A DNA stretch of 64,000 nt from Haloferax mucosum ATCC BAA-1512 (GCF_000337815.1 NZ_AOLN01000018.1:558001-622000), one strand, 5' to 3'; positions 25,362 to 34,617 are shown, counted from the first letter of the stretch. The notes: generated from the sequence alone by a model not told the origin. A program made the numbers and translations.

Positions 25362-26150
25362 ATGCACGTCACGCGCGTCTCGGTTCCCGTCTCGACCCGC
25401 GCGCCGACCGGCGCGACGAACGCGTATCTCGTCTCAGTTGCTGCTCGACGAGACGGCGGTCTCCTCATCGACCCCGCCGCTCGAACCGCCGAACTCGACG
25501 CACTGGTCGAATCCGGCGTTGCACACATCGCCGTCACGCACACGCACCGCGACCACGTCGGCGCAGTCGCCGACTACGCCCGCGAGACGGGTGCGACCGT
25601 CTGGTGTCGTCGCGGCCGCGAACGTGTCTTCGCCGACGCGACCGGCGTCTCGCCTGACAGGACCTTCGTCGAGGGGACGACCATCCCAGTCGGGTCGGGC
25701 GTCGAAGTCCTCGATACGCCGGGGCACGCCCGCGACCACGCGAGTTTCGTCGTCGGCGACGACTGCATCTGCGGGGACCTCGCAGTCGCTGAGGGAAGCG
25801 TAGTCGTCGGCGCACCCGACGGAGACATGCGGGCGTATCTCGTCGCGCTCAGGCGGCTTCACGCTCGAAATCCGAATCGCCTGCTTCCCGGTCACGGTCC
25901 CGAGATAACGGACTCGCGGGCGACGCTCGCCAGGCTCGTCGCACACCGAAACGACCGCGAGGCGAGCGTCCTCGACGCCATACGCGCGGGCAACGAGACG
26001 CCTGACGCCGTGGCCGACGCCGCGTACGACAAGGATATCACGGGCGTCTACGACCTCGCCCGCGCCACAGTCGTCGCACATATCGAGAAACTCGCCGCCG
26101 AGCGGCGGGTCTGTTGGGACCCCGAAACCGAACGCGTCGTCGCGGTGTAG
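25362..26150 (+). CDS. MBL-fold metallo-hydrolase
   Basis: A 262-residue hydrolase with the metallo-beta-lactamase signature THTHRDHVGAV at about 64-74. Further metal ligands lie in LDTPGHARDHASF, ICGDLAV and LLPGHGPEI. A C-terminal winged-helix-like region (SVLDAIRAG…VVAHIEKLAAERRV) resembles LACTB2-type proteins, which are nucleases or thioesterases. It opens a run of plus-strand genes with the YkgJ-type protein 40 bp downstream. The substrate cannot be inferred. Confidence 0.88.
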   Translation: MHVTRVSVPVSTRAPTGATNAYLVSVAARRDGGLLIDPAARTAELDALVESGVAHIAVTHTHRDHVGAVADYARETGATVWCRRGRERVFADATGVSPDRTFVEGTTIPVGSGVEVLDTPGHARDHASFVVGDDCICGDLAVAEGSVVVGAPDGDMRAYLVALRRLHARNPNRLLPGHGPEITDSRATLARLVAHRNDREASVLDAIRAGNETPDAVADAAYDKDITGVYDLARATVVAHIEKLAAERRVCWDPETERVVAV

Positions 26151-26189
26151 AACCGCGTCGCTCTTGCCGCTCGCGCCCGCACCACGAGT

Positions 26190-26858
26190 ATGAACATCGA
26201 AGCCGAACTCGACCGCGCCCGCGACCTCGACGTGTCGGAACTGGCCGACGCCATCGAGTCCATCGGCTTCGAATGCACGCGGTGTGGGGCCTGTTGTAAG
26301 GGCTACGAGACAGACGACGGACCCGAACCGCACACCGCGACGGTCTTTCCCGACGAGGTGCGAAACCTGCAGGAAGCGACCGAGTACGAGTGGCGGGACG
26401 TCGCCAGACCGATGCCCTACGGTCTCGCCGAAGGCGACGACGGTCTCGAAGGCGAGACGTTCGAGTGGGCGCTTCAGGCAGGTTCCTGCGGCGACTGTCG
26501 GTTCTACGAGGAAGACGACGGCGGACAGGGTGCCTGTCAGGTCCACGAGGACCGACCACTCATCTGTGAGACGTACCCGTTCAGCGTCGAACTCGGCGGG
26601 ACGACACAGCCGATGGGCGAGGCCGTCGATTCGGAGGGAATCGTCCGCGCACACGAGTGCGAGGGCCTCGGCCGAGATATCTCGCGGGAGGACGCAACAG
26701 AACTCGCACGGGCACTCAAGGAACGAGCGGTTCGTGAGTTAGAAGAAGCGCGCGCTGTCACCGACGCCTACGAGCCGGTCGAAGCGGATTCGGGAACTGT
26801 AGTCGTCCACGATTCAGAGGGTGCGAAACGCCCCGACGGGACGCCGATTTCGGAGTAA
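26190..26858 (+). CDS. YkgJ-family cysteine-cluster protein
   Basis: A 222-residue soluble protein with the CxxCGxCC cluster (CTRCGACCKGYE near residues 29-40). Further Cys lie in AGSCGDCRFYE, GACQVHEDRPLICETYPF and HECEGLGRDI. This spacing is that of the zinc/iron-chelating CxxCxxCC family, predicted to bind a metal or an iron-sulfur cluster. The C-terminal third is helical and acidic. The gene follows the MBL-fold gene closely and may share its transcript. The biological role is unknown. Confidence 0.85.
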   Translation: MNIEAELDRARDLDVSELADAIESIGFECTRCGACCKGYETDDGPEPHTATVFPDEVRNLQEATEYEWRDVARPMPYGLAEGDDGLEGETFEWALQAGSCGDCRFYEEDDGGQGACQVHEDRPLICETYPFSVELGGTTQPMGEAVDSEGIVRAHECEGLGRDISREDATELARALKERAVRELEEARAVTDAYEPVEADSGTVVVHDSEGAKRPDGTPISE

Positions 26859-26920
26859 AATGTCACTGACGGCGGTACATCTTTAACACTCCGGCCTGAC
26901 CACATATTGGAGGTCTTACG

Positions 26921-27325
26921 GTGGAAATTTCAGATAAACTCCTGTGTCTGTTCAATGCTGACGTTCGCACTGAGGACGACCGATACGTCGTCGAAATCCC
27001 TCGCCGCGAAGTCGAGACCGGTGCCATTGACGCCGGTGAAACGTATCGCGTCGCGCTCATCTCCCGCGAGACGGACGAGACGGTAGCGTCTGAATCGAAC
27101 GGCGGAGCGACTCCATCCGCCGAACCACAACCCCCGGTCGAAGCCGGAGAGCTTCGCTACGTCGAAATCGAGGACATCGGCAAGCAAGGAGACGGTATCG
27201 CCCGCGTCGAGCGTGGCTACGTCATTATCGTCCCCGGAACCGACGTCGGTGAGCGCGTCAAAGTCGAAATCACCGAAGTCAAGTCCAACTTCGCCGTCGG
27301 CGAAGTCGTCGAAGACGACTTCTAA
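26921..27325 (+). CDS. TRAM-domain protein
   Basis: A 134-residue protein with a GTG start. Residues 1-50 form a small beta-rich N-terminal part (EISDKLLCLFNADV, RYVVEIPRREVETGA). A TRAM domain fills the C-terminus: RYVEIEDIGKQGDGIARV, GYVIIVPGTDVGERVKVEIT, NFAVGEVVE. TRAM domains bind RNA, and archaeal single-domain TRAM proteins are thought to act as RNA chaperones. A linker rich in Pro, Ala and Ser joins the halves. A TATA-like CATATT about 20 bp upstream suits a leaderless transcript. Confidence 0.88.
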   Translation: MEISDKLLCLFNADVRTEDDRYVVEIPRREVETGAIDAGETYRVALISRETDETVASESNGGATPSAEPQPPVEAGELRYVEIEDIGKQGDGIARVERGYVIIVPGTDVGERVKVEITEVKSNFAVGEVVEDDF

Positions 27326-27464
27326 CGCGACGCTTCTTTCGAAATCGACGCGTCTCTTTCGTCGATTTCTCCGTTTCGACCGTTCTTCTGCGCACTCTCT
27401 CATCAAATAATTTACAAAATTGGATTACTGGGAACAATCTTTTTAACCCCTGTCGAATATTCAC

Positions 27465-28688
27465 ATGATGACAACCGCACGGTCGGTTATCTGGCGCTAC
27501 TACGCCTACCGGGTGACGGGTGCAACCGGATTCTACCTTCCTGTCAGCATCCTGTATCTTCGTCACGAGGGCTTCGGGTTGGCGTTCATCGGCGCGGCGC
27601 AGGCGGCGTTTCTCTTCGGGATGGTTATCGCGGAGATTCCGTCGGGGTATCTCGGTGATAGAATCGGTCGGCGGGCGAGTCTCGCGGTCGGCAACGGTCT
27701 CCGGGCGTCGGCCATGGTCGGTCTCGTTCTCGCTACGTCGCCGGTCGCCTACCTCGTCGTGAAAGTCGTCTGGGCGTTCGGCTGGGCGTTCAGGTCGGGA
27801 ACGCAAAACGCGTGGCTCTACGAACTACTCAAGCAGTATTTCGACGAGTCGGAGTACGCCCGCATCGAGGGGCGCGGCAAGACAGGGTTGTTGATAACGT
27901 CCGCGGCGACCGCAATCGCGGGCGGGTATCTCTACAGCATCGACGCCGCGCTTCCCTTCGTGGTCAACGCCGCACTCGCCGCGTTCGGGATTCCGATGCT
28001 GTACACGCTTCCAGCGGTCGGCGACGGTGCAACTGACTCGGACGACTCCGTTTTCACCGTCCGCGAGGCGGTTCACATGCTTCGCGTCCAAGCGAAACGA
28101 CCGGCGGTTCGATGGCTCGTCGCCTACGCCGCACTGTTCAACGGTCTCTTCGGGATGACCCGAACGTTCGAACAACCCGCACTCGACAGCCTCGGGGTCT
28201 CGGTCGTCGGGTTGGGCGTGCTGTACGCCGGGTTCAAACTGGTCTCGGCCGGTGCCGCCTCGACCGTCGGCGTACTCGAAGCGCGACTCGGTATCCGCGG
28301 GACGTTCGCGCTACTCGCCCCCGTCTTCGGTATCGTCTACGCGAGCATCGCGCTCAGCCCGGTGTTTCTCGTTCCGATGCTCGTGTGTTACCGGAGCACC
28401 CGCGTCGTCATCGCGCCGCTCCGCAACCAGTATCTCAACGACCGACTCGGCGACGTCGGGCGGGCGACCGTCCTCTCGGGCGCATCGATGGTACTCTCGA
28501 CGGCGAGTGGGACCGCAAATCTCGTCGGCGGGGCAATCGCGGATTCGCTCGGGCCGGTCGCGTTCCTCCCGTGGGCAGGACTGGCCGTCGCCGGTGCCGC
28601 GGCGGTTCTCTGGATTGCAACGTCACCAGTTCGGGAACGAGACGGGTCAGTGACGGCCACCACGACACGAACCACCAGCACGGACTGA
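27465..28688 (+). CDS. MFS transporter
   Basis: A 407-residue permease with about eleven or twelve hydrophobic helices and the major-facilitator loop motif GYLGDRIGRRASLAVGN between helices 2 and 3. A long central loop (TLPAVGDGATDSDDSVF) separates the two halves. The start is the first of two adjacent ATG codons, 20 bp after a CTTTTTAACC TATA-like box. The substrate cannot be inferred. The gene stands alone, facing the radical-SAM gene convergently. Confidence 0.85.
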   Translation: MMTTARSVIWRYYAYRVTGATGFYLPVSILYLRHEGFGLAFIGAAQAAFLFGMVIAEIPSGYLGDRIGRRASLAVGNGLRASAMVGLVLATSPVAYLVVKVVWAFGWAFRSGTQNAWLYELLKQYFDESEYARIEGRGKTGLLITSAATAIAGGYLYSIDAALPFVVNAALAAFGIPMLYTLPAVGDGATDSDDSVFTVREAVHMLRVQAKRPAVRWLVAYAALFNGLFGMTRTFEQPALDSLGVSVVGLGVLYAGFKLVSAGAASTVGVLEARLGIRGTFALLAPVFGIVYASIALSPVFLVPMLVCYRSTRVVIAPLRNQYLNDRLGDVGRATVLSGASMVLSTASGTANLVGGAIADSLGPVAFLPWAGLAVAGAAAVLWIATSPVRERDGSVTATTTRTTSTD

Positions 28689-28802
28689 CGACCTGTTCGA
28701 CGCGGAACAGACCGTTCGTGCAAGTGAACGACGCACCACAGTTACGAGTGAACGAGAGAGCACGATTGCAAGTAAAGAATGGATTGAGAAGCGTTCAGAA
28801 GC

Positions 28803-30509
28803 TCACTGAACGTACTTCGAGATGTCGGCATCGACGCCGACGTTGCCGACTTCGCCCGCGTCCGCATAGGGGCGATTGACGACGATATCGCCCGCGGTGG
28901 ACCGGCCGATACCGGGGATAGCCGTCAGTTCGTCCATCGACGCGTCGTTGAAATCGAGCGGGTACGGAACGCCGGTGACGGAGCGATAACCGTGGTCAAC
29001 GACGGCGATATCGATGTTTTTCCCGAGTTCACGCTCGCCCGGAATCCCGACCAAAAGCGGGTAGGTTCCGAGTTGGCGACCGAAGGTCCGGCCGTCTTGG
29101 TGGTACTCCAAGTGGACGTTGGGGAGGACGGTTCCCGGCGGTGCGACCCGGCGGAGCATCGGGCGGTCGATCTCCTCGCGGACCTCCTGTTTGTACTGTT
29201 TGAACAGTTGCTTGTGGTCGCGGGCGATGTCCGCGCCGGTGTCCGACATGTCCGTTCCGTCGAAGGCCATGACCTGCCGGATGTTGATACGGCGGACCAT
29301 CAGGCCCTCGTCGTAGACGCGCTGGAGAAACCGTTTGTTGTGCTCGAACGTCTCCTCGCGTTCACCCTTCAGGCCGTGGAGGAGGTTGATTCCGGGCAGT
29401 AGCTTTGGTAGGCGGTTCGCGGCGTCGGGACCGTGGGTCGGCGCGTCTGTCGGGTCGTCACCGGGTCGCCAGCCGGCCACCTCGTTGACGATTTTGACCG
29501 CCTCGAAACACTCGTCTGCGGAGACGTTGAGGTTGTTTTCCTCCTGTACGAGGGGGTCGGCCGATTCGAGACCGAACGCCGCGGTGTCACCCGCCGTGTT
29601 GTGTTCGGCGATGATGCGAAGCGCCTCGCGGGACTTCTCGGGCCACCCGACGATGGTAATCGGGTTCACGTTGTCGAGGTGGAGCGTGCCGAGGTCGGGC
29701 GCGACCTCGCGGATACCGCCGTAGAGTCGGCGGAGCGCGTCTGGATTCGGGGCTTCGCCGTCGCCGCCGAACGCGAGGATGTCCGCTTGCCGTCCGAGCC
29801 TGAAGTGCCGCGCACCACGGTTGTAGAGGTTCTCGACCTCTTTTACGACTGAGTCGGCGGTGCGGAACGCGGGATTCCCGTACAGTGGTTCGGTACAGAA
29901 CGAACACCGGTACGCACAGCCCCGAGAGGTCTCCATCTCGCAGATGAGGTACTCCGGATGGTTGGGGTGCTGTTCGACGACGAACGCACCCTTTGCGGCC
30001 CAGCGGTCGAGTTCCTCGTTGTCGCGCATCCGGTTGCCGAAGCCTTCGAGACCGGACTCGACGAGGTCGAAGGCGGCCGCCTCGATGTCGCCTTTGGCGA
30101 CGAAGTCGTAGTCGAGGTCCTTGCGCTCCATGTCCTGCCCGCCGGCGTTTTCGTCGCCGACGCCGAAGCGAATCGGCCCGCCCATGAGCGCCGTTCCCTC
30201 GGCGACCCACGCGAGTTCGCGGACCTCGTCGGGTTCGGCGGGTGTGCCACCCACGTACTTTCCGGGGACGGTCATGCCGCCGATGTAAATCATGAGGTCC
30301 GCGTCGGCCACATCACGCCACTTCTGTCGGTCCTCGCGGAGTTCGTCGATGGTGTGGTAGACGACGTTGGACTCGGGGACGCCCGCGTCAACCACCGCAC
30401 CCGCGGTGAATCTGGGATACGTCGAGATGTACGGCGGCACGCCGAAGTGCGCCGGTTCGTCGACGTATCCATCGACGATAGTCACGGTGAGGTCGGCGGG
30501 GTCTGTCAT
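28803..30509 (-). CDS. radical SAM protein with N-terminal cobalamin-like and C-terminal HhH domains
   Basis: A 568-residue protein. Residues 1-180 resemble a B12-binding-type alpha/beta domain (IVDGYVDEPAHFGVPPY, IYIGGMTVPGKYVGG). The radical SAM cluster motif CAYRCSFC (CxxxCxxC) follows at about 198-205, with TSRGCAYRC and the typical GLES-like FGLESADPLV later. A helix-hairpin-helix lies near the C-terminus (MDELTAIPGIGRSTAGDIVV), suggesting nucleic-acid contact. The family is conserved in archaea without a known product. Methylthiolation or RNA modification is possible but unproven. Confidence 0.9.
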   Translation of the reverse strand: MTDPADLTVTIVDGYVDEPAHFGVPPYISTYPRFTAGAVVDAGVPESNVVYHTIDELREDRQKWRDVADADLMIYIGGMTVPGKYVGGTPAEPDEVRELAWVAEGTALMGGPIRFGVGDENAGGQDMERKDLDYDFVAKGDIEAAAFDLVESGLEGFGNRMRDNEELDRWAAKGAFVVEQHPNHPEYLICEMETSRGCAYRCSFCTEPLYGNPAFRTADSVVKEVENLYNRGARHFRLGRQADILAFGGDGEAPNPDALRRLYGGIREVAPDLGTLHLDNVNPITIVGWPEKSREALRIIAEHNTAGDTAAFGLESADPLVQEENNLNVSADECFEAVKIVNEVAGWRPGDDPTDAPTHGPDAANRLPKLLPGINLLHGLKGEREETFEHNKRFLQRVYDEGLMVRRINIRQVMAFDGTDMSDTGADIARDHKQLFKQYKQEVREEIDRPMLRRVAPPGTVLPNVHLEYHQDGRTFGRQLGTYPLLVGIPGERELGKNIDIAVVDHGYRSVTGVPYPLDFNDASMDELTAIPGIGRSTAGDIVVNRPYADAGEVGNVGVDADISKYVQ

Positions 30510-30662
30510 CGGAGGCGGTTCGCGTTCGACGCTGAAAACCCAACCGGTCGAAGTCGCTCGCTGGTCGCTCCGAAGCAGACAGCACCGACGGCGACGCGTG
30601 CGAGCGAATCACCGGCTACCGACTCCCGCGCGTTTATGAGCGTGGGAGCGCAACGAATTGAC

Positions 30663-30821
30663 ATGCCCGCGACCCTCGAAGTCAAGTGCACCAACGAGGA
30701 CTGCGAGCTCGATATGTTCGAGCTGCACTACACCTACGACATGCCCGACGACGTGACGGTGGCGGACTTCTCCTGTCCGTACTGTGAACACGCGCGGTTC
30801 CTAGAGGAGATTCAACTATGA
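30663..30821 (+). CDS. small zinc-finger protein (DUF7559-like)
   Basis: A 52-residue protein starting MPATLEVKCTNEDC. Two metal-binding pairs are visible, CTNEDC (9-14) and CPYCEH (38-43), with an acidic, aromatic segment between them. I associate it with the haloarchaeal DUF7559 family. Its stop codon overlaps the ATG of the Hsp20 gene (ATGA), so the two are translated together. A longer upstream frame is an artefact of high GC. Confidence 0.8.
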   Translation: MPATLEVKCTNEDCELDMFELHYTYDMPDDVTVADFSCPYCEHARFLEEIQL

Positions 30822-31312
30822 GCGACCTCCGAAGATTCGGCGAGTCAGCCGCCAACGCCGTCCTCGAACGGGTCGGCCGCGGCGTCAGCCAGATACAAGA
30901 ACGAAAGCCGCTCGCGTACGACCTCCTCGAATCCGAGGACGCCTATCTCGTCGTCTTCGACGCACCCGGTGCCCGCGCCGAAGACGTACAGGTCCGATTC
31001 CTCGACGGTGAGGTCGAGATCCGAATCGACCGCTTCCGCGACTTCCACGAAGGCTTCGAGATGCGCTTCCCCGGCCGTGGACTCACGCTCTCCGGACGCG
31101 CCACGCTCCCGTCAGACGCGGCGGTCGAAGCCGCGGATGGAACCGCGACGGTCAACAAAAACGGGACGCTCGAAGTTCGAATCCCTAAAGACGGACGCGC
31201 GAGCGACATCGCCGTCACAGAACAGAAAGACGACGAACACGAAGGCGGTCCCGCCCCGTCCGACCCGGCGTCCGAAGACGACTTCGGCGACGTGGACGAC
31301 CAAGACGCCTGA
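30818..31312 (+). CDS. Hsp20/alpha-crystallin family protein
   Basis: A 164-residue small heat-shock-type protein. The alpha-crystallin domain runs from YDLLESEDAYLVVFDAPGA to GTLEVRIPKDG (about 33-128), including the strand RFPGRGLTLSGRATLPSDA. Very acidic flanking regions, and a C-terminus rich in Asp, Glu, Pro and Ser (DEHEGGPAPSDPASEDD), fit a halophilic protein. The classic I-x-I/V anchor is not evident in the tail. It is translationally coupled to the small zinc protein upstream. It likely holds unfolded proteins, but resembles gas-vesicle GvpH-type proteins too. Confidence 0.85.
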   Translation: MSDLRRFGESAANAVLERVGRGVSQIQERKPLAYDLLESEDAYLVVFDAPGARAEDVQVRFLDGEVEIRIDRFRDFHEGFEMRFPGRGLTLSGRATLPSDAAVEAADGTATVNKNGTLEVRIPKDGRASDIAVTEQKDDEHEGGPAPSDPASEDDFGDVDDQDA

Positions 31313-31324
31313 GCAGTCGCGCGG

Positions 31325-32461
31325 TTAGCTATTTTCGTCCTCGTCGAGCGTCAGCCCATCGACCACGGAAAACGATTCGTCGCCGTCGAATCGGCACGGG
31401 TCGAACGCCGTCGGAATCGACCCGTCTCCCTCGCCGAGGACGTCCTGTGCGAGCAGGTCACCGATAGCCGGTGCCCACATGAATCCGTGGCCGTGCCAGC
31501 CGGTAGCGACGTAAACGCCGTCCGCAACGTCGCCGACGAGCGGGTTTCTGTCGGGTGTCGCGCCGCAGAGTCCGGCCCACGCCCGCCGAAGTTCAGGAGC
31601 GGTTTCGGTTCGGTGGTGGACGGTTTCGAGCGAGTCGCCGACGAACCAGTCGTCTGCGGTCGCGTCCCAACTGCTCGCGTCGGCTTCGACCACTTCGACG
31701 CCGTCGCCCGCGAGGACGCCCGTGGGGTGCGGTCGGAGATACGATTCGTCGGTCGCGTCGTAGACGATTGGACCGCGGTAGTCGCAGTCGCCGACGAGCG
31801 CCTGTACGCGGTACGGCTTGAGCGCGATTGGAACCCCGTCGTCGGCGAGGAGACGCCGCGAGGAGACGCCGGCGGCGACGACCACCGCGTCGAATTCGGT
31901 CGTCTCACCGCCGGTTGTGACGACGGTCGGCGGGTCGTGCCGGACCGCAACTTCGGTTCCGGTGCGGAACTCGACGCCCGCGGACGCACACTGTTCGACG
32001 AACAGGCCCACGTAGGCTGACGGGTCGGCCCACCCAGCGTTCTCGGCAACGCCCGCGAGCGCAACGTCGTCGGTTCGGATGGGAAACTCGGTCAGTTCGT
32101 CGTCGGAGACAAGAGAAACAGCCCGGTCGTGGATTCGCATCCGTTCGACCGACTCCGTGAGCGCGGTCGCCGCCGCGTCGTCGCCTTCGCGTGCGAGAAA
32201 CACGTAGGGCGTCTCGTGAAACACGAAGTCGCCGTCGCCCGAAAGCGACCTGAATCGCGTCATCGCCCGGTCTGCGACCGCCACGTCGATGTCTTCAGCG
32301 TAGGCGTCGTAGCAGATGCCCGCGGCGCGGCCCGTCATCCCCGACCCGGGTTCGTCGCGCTCGAATAGGGTGACGTGCGTCCCGCGCGAGGCGAGGTCGA
32401 AGGCGGTCGTCACGCCGACCGCGCCCGCGCCGACGACGGCGACCCGCTCCGGTGTGTCCAT
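31325..32461 (-). CDS. FAD-dependent amine/amino-acid oxidoreductase (DAO family)
   Basis: A 378-residue flavoprotein with an N-terminal Rossmann motif VAVVGAGAVGVTTAFDLASRG. GICYDAYAEDI sits near the flavin and a C-terminal YVATGWHGHGFMWAPAIG closes the FAD site. The family includes glycine/D-amino acid and sarcosine oxidases and related dehydrogenases. Start is ATG at 32461 (MDTPERVAVV). The longer frame from 32539 adds a basic, non-family stretch. Convergent with the Hsp20 gene, 12 bp apart. The substrate is unknown. Confidence 0.88.
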   Translation of the reverse strand: MDTPERVAVVGAGAVGVTTAFDLASRGTHVTLFERDEPGSGMTGRAAGICYDAYAEDIDVAVADRAMTRFRSLSGDGDFVFHETPYVFLAREGDDAAATALTESVERMRIHDRAVSLVSDDELTEFPIRTDDVALAGVAENAGWADPSAYVGLFVEQCASAGVEFRTGTEVAVRHDPPTVVTTGGETTEFDAVVVAAGVSSRRLLADDGVPIALKPYRVQALVGDCDYRGPIVYDATDESYLRPHPTGVLAGDGVEVVEADASSWDATADDWFVGDSLETVHHRTETAPELRRAWAGLCGATPDRNPLVGDVADGVYVATGWHGHGFMWAPAIGDLLAQDVLGEGDGSIPTAFDPCRFDGDESFSVVDGLTLDEDENS

Positions 32462-32556
32462 GCTCGCACTGCGTCGGCGACGAACTTGAATGGCAGTTGC
32501 TCTCCAATCGGGTGAAAGACGGACCGAGTCAGCGCACATCGCAGTTGCTCAGCGTA

Positions 32557-32661
32557 TTAGAGAGACGGAGTAGGTCGGCCGGCAGTAACCCGCGTGGAAA
32601 CCACGTGGGTCGAAAGGAGCCACCCAACCGTGCCGTCACTTGTCTTCCCCACCGCCGTCAT
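32557..32661 (-). CDS. 34-residue small protein with a strong Shine-Dalgarno sequence
   Basis: A short frame from the ATG at 32661 reads MTAVGKTSDGTVGWLLST and 16 more residues, ending TPSL at the stop at 32557. A perfect GGAGGTG lies 4 bases upstream of the ATG (32666-32672, minus strand), which is rare in haloarchaea. The coding region contains an inverted repeat (ACCCGCGTGG at 32588-32597, CCACGTGGGT at 32601-32610) separated by AAA. It lies in the 300-bp gap between two minus-strand genes, downstream of the 260-residue protein gene. No family is recognised. It could instead be a structured RNA. Confidence 0.4.
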   Translation of the reverse strand: MTAVGKTSDGTVGWLLSTHVVSTRVTAGRPTPSL

Positions 32662-32763
32662 AAAACACCTCCGGTACTCGGACTGGTCGGCCGCAGTGCT
32701 CGGGGCGCGATACGGAAGCAGGAACTGAGCGTGAAAAATCGACTGGGAGCGAAGCGCTCGCAG

Positions 32764-33546
32764 TTACTCGGTGAACTCGGCGACACCGCGGGCGGGGTAG
32801 CCGGCGACGAGATTGACACCGACCTCACGGAGGTCGTCCACGCGGTTGCGAACGTCGGCGACCGACCCGATGAGTGCGTAGTCGCGGGCGGCTTTCAGAA
32901 GCACGTCGCGTGCGCGGCCCTCGGCGGACGAATCGGTTGGCGAATCGTCGGGAAGCGCCCGAGAGACGGGTCGTCGCCGAGAAACGTACGCGCCGACGGC
33001 GTCGAGAATCTCGTCTTCGTCGTCGGTCAGAACGGTCGGCGCGTACAGCGCGAGTTCGCCGTCGAATCCGGCGGCCCTAAGCGCGCGAACGTCCCGCCGG
33101 GTCGTCCGGGAGAGTAGTTCGTACTGCGTGCCGCCCGCCGCGAGCGCGATTCGCTCGATTCCTTCGGTGCCGACCCACGAGTCGGGCGCGCGCTCTCGTG
33201 CGGCCCGGAGTCGAGGCGCGACCGCCCGACGCGTTTCGTCGTCGGTGAGGTAGGCGGGGTGACCGGCGACGAGCACTTGCCGAACACCGGCCGGGAGCCA
33301 GTCGTACAGTGAGTCGTCGCCGAGCGGGTCGAACCCGTCGGCTCTGACCGGCGTCGTTAGCCTGACCTCTTTTTCGGCCGCGAGCGCGTCGAGAACGTCG
33401 CTGTCGGGCATCTCCTCGCGGCCTTCGTAGTCGATGGCCACGATGTCTAAGGGAACGTCCAGCGCCCGATGCACGTCGCACTCGGCGGGTTTGAGTGCTA
33501 CGGCGTCCAATCCGGCGTTCGAGACCGCACGCTCGGCGGTCAGCAT
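32764..33546 (-). CDS. uncharacterised haloarchaeal protein with luciferase-like C-terminal motif
   Basis: A 260-residue soluble protein that I associate with the haloarchaeal DUF7388 family. It looks like an alpha/beta barrel with regularly spaced strands (VALKPAEC, IVAIDYEG, RQVLVAGHPAYLT, IERIALAAGG, ELALYAP). The C-terminal ALIGSVADVRNRVDDLREVGVNLV resembles the nucleotide-binding end of F420- or FMN-dependent luciferase-like enzymes (GTPEEVxxRL). No catalytic residues can be named. It is followed on the same strand by a possible 34-residue gene. Confidence 0.65.
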   Translation of the reverse strand: MLTAERAVSNAGLDAVALKPAECDVHRALDVPLDIVAIDYEGREEMPDSDVLDALAAEKEVRLTTPVRADGFDPLGDDSLYDWLPAGVRQVLVAGHPAYLTDDETRRAVAPRLRAARERAPDSWVGTEGIERIALAAGGTQYELLSRTTRRDVRALRAAGFDGELALYAPTVLTDDEDEILDAVGAYVSRRRPVSRALPDDSPTDSSAEGRARDVLLKAARDYALIGSVADVRNRVDDLREVGVNLVAGYPARGVAEFTE

Positions 33547-33675
33547 GCTATCACCACAAAAATTTCAGTACCGTCGCGGAACGCGATCCATCGTCTGTGC
33601 GACCATGTGACAGCGGATAGCGCGGACGAGACCAAAACCCTGTCGGTGACGGCGATGCTGACACACCGTGCGACC

Positions 33676-33684
33676 CTTTATATG
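33676..33684 (+). promoter_or_regulatory. orphan TATA box in the 390-bp gap before the DoxX gene
   Basis: CTTTATATG stands about 250 bp before the DoxX start codon, too far to serve it directly. A second TATA-like GATATATGG at about 33889-33897 is better placed for that gene. A hairpin (GCACGA at 33725-33730, TCGTGC at 33735-33740) lies shortly downstream of the orphan box. A short non-coding transcript is possible. The rest of 33547-33936 holds no convincing gene. Confidence 0.35.
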
Positions 33685-33936
33685 CTACTCCGAGGGTTAC
33701 ATCTCTTCGACATAAATCGGCGTGGCACGACCAGTCGTGCTCGATTTCGACGGGATAGAGCCGCAGAACACCGGACTGTCTGTGTACGAAATTACGGAAT
33801 CAAATTAGTTATCGAAAGCCGACCGTAACGCGCTCTGTGGGTTGTTTTCGGTCGTTCCCAATTCTCTGGATTCGAAAACGACGACCCCGATATATGGAGT
33901 CAGCGGGCGTTGGTTCAGTTGTAAGGTGAGATTACG

Positions 33937-34467
33937 ATGACCGCAACCGGACAAATTAAGATGCTGGGGAACCGCATGAATTTCGACTACTCGCAGGGCA
34001 TGACGGGCTACGTGCTCGTGCTCACTCGGCTCATCACGGGTTACTGGTTCCTCCACGCGGGATGGACCAAACTCGTCGGACCCGAAGCGTTCGACGCGAG
34101 TGGCTGGCTCGTCAACGCGACCGGTGGCTCGCCGATTCACGGCTTCCTCCTGTGGGCGGGCCAGACGCCGTGGATGGTGGAGTTTGCGAACTTCATGATT
34201 CCAGCCGGTGAGTTCCTCATCGGTCTCGGTCTCATCGTCGGCGCACTCACCCGGCTCGCCGCCTTCTTCGGCGGCGTCCTGATGGTGTTCTTCTACCTCG
34301 GGAACGCCGACTGGAGCCACGGCATCGTCAACGGCGACCTGTTTGGACTCCTGATGTTCGCCATCGTCGGTACCTTGGCCGCGGGTCGCATCTACGGTCT
34401 CGATGCCATCATCGAAAAGATGGAGTTCGTCCGCCAGCGCCCCGCGCTGAAGTACCTCCTCGGCTAA
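33937..34467 (+). CDS. DoxX-family membrane protein
   Basis: A 176-residue integral membrane protein with four or five helices. The DoxX core is visible in LVLTRLITGYWFLHAGWTKL, the WMVEFANFMIPAGEFLIGLGLIVG stretch and LAAFFGGVLMVFFYLGNADW. The family includes quinone-linked and stress-related membrane proteins, and its chemistry is mostly unproven. Alternative starts at the internal ATG codons (residues 9 and 14) are possible. The gene stands alone. Confidence 0.85.
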   Translation: MTATGQIKMLGNRMNFDYSQGMTGYVLVLTRLITGYWFLHAGWTKLVGPEAFDASGWLVNATGGSPIHGFLLWAGQTPWMVEFANFMIPAGEFLIGLGLIVGALTRLAAFFGGVLMVFFYLGNADWSHGIVNGDLFGLLMFAIVGTLAAGRIYGLDAIIEKMEFVRQRPALKYLLG

Positions 34468-34617
34468 TCCGGCCGGGAGCGGTCAGGGGGGATGTCGTCG
34501 GGCACGACGCGATTCTTTTTCTCGACCCGTCTGAGGAAGACACTGTTTCTGACGGCGCTTAGATGGCTTAACACGACGCTATCTGAGGGCAGAATACGGC
34601 ACTACCTGACTACGTGA

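Noticed and set aside
32580-32700. Possible tRNA or known RNA in the gap before the 260-residue protein gene
   Set aside because: The hairpin is real, but no T-loop or acceptor stem could be built. The SD-preceded ORF explains the region better.
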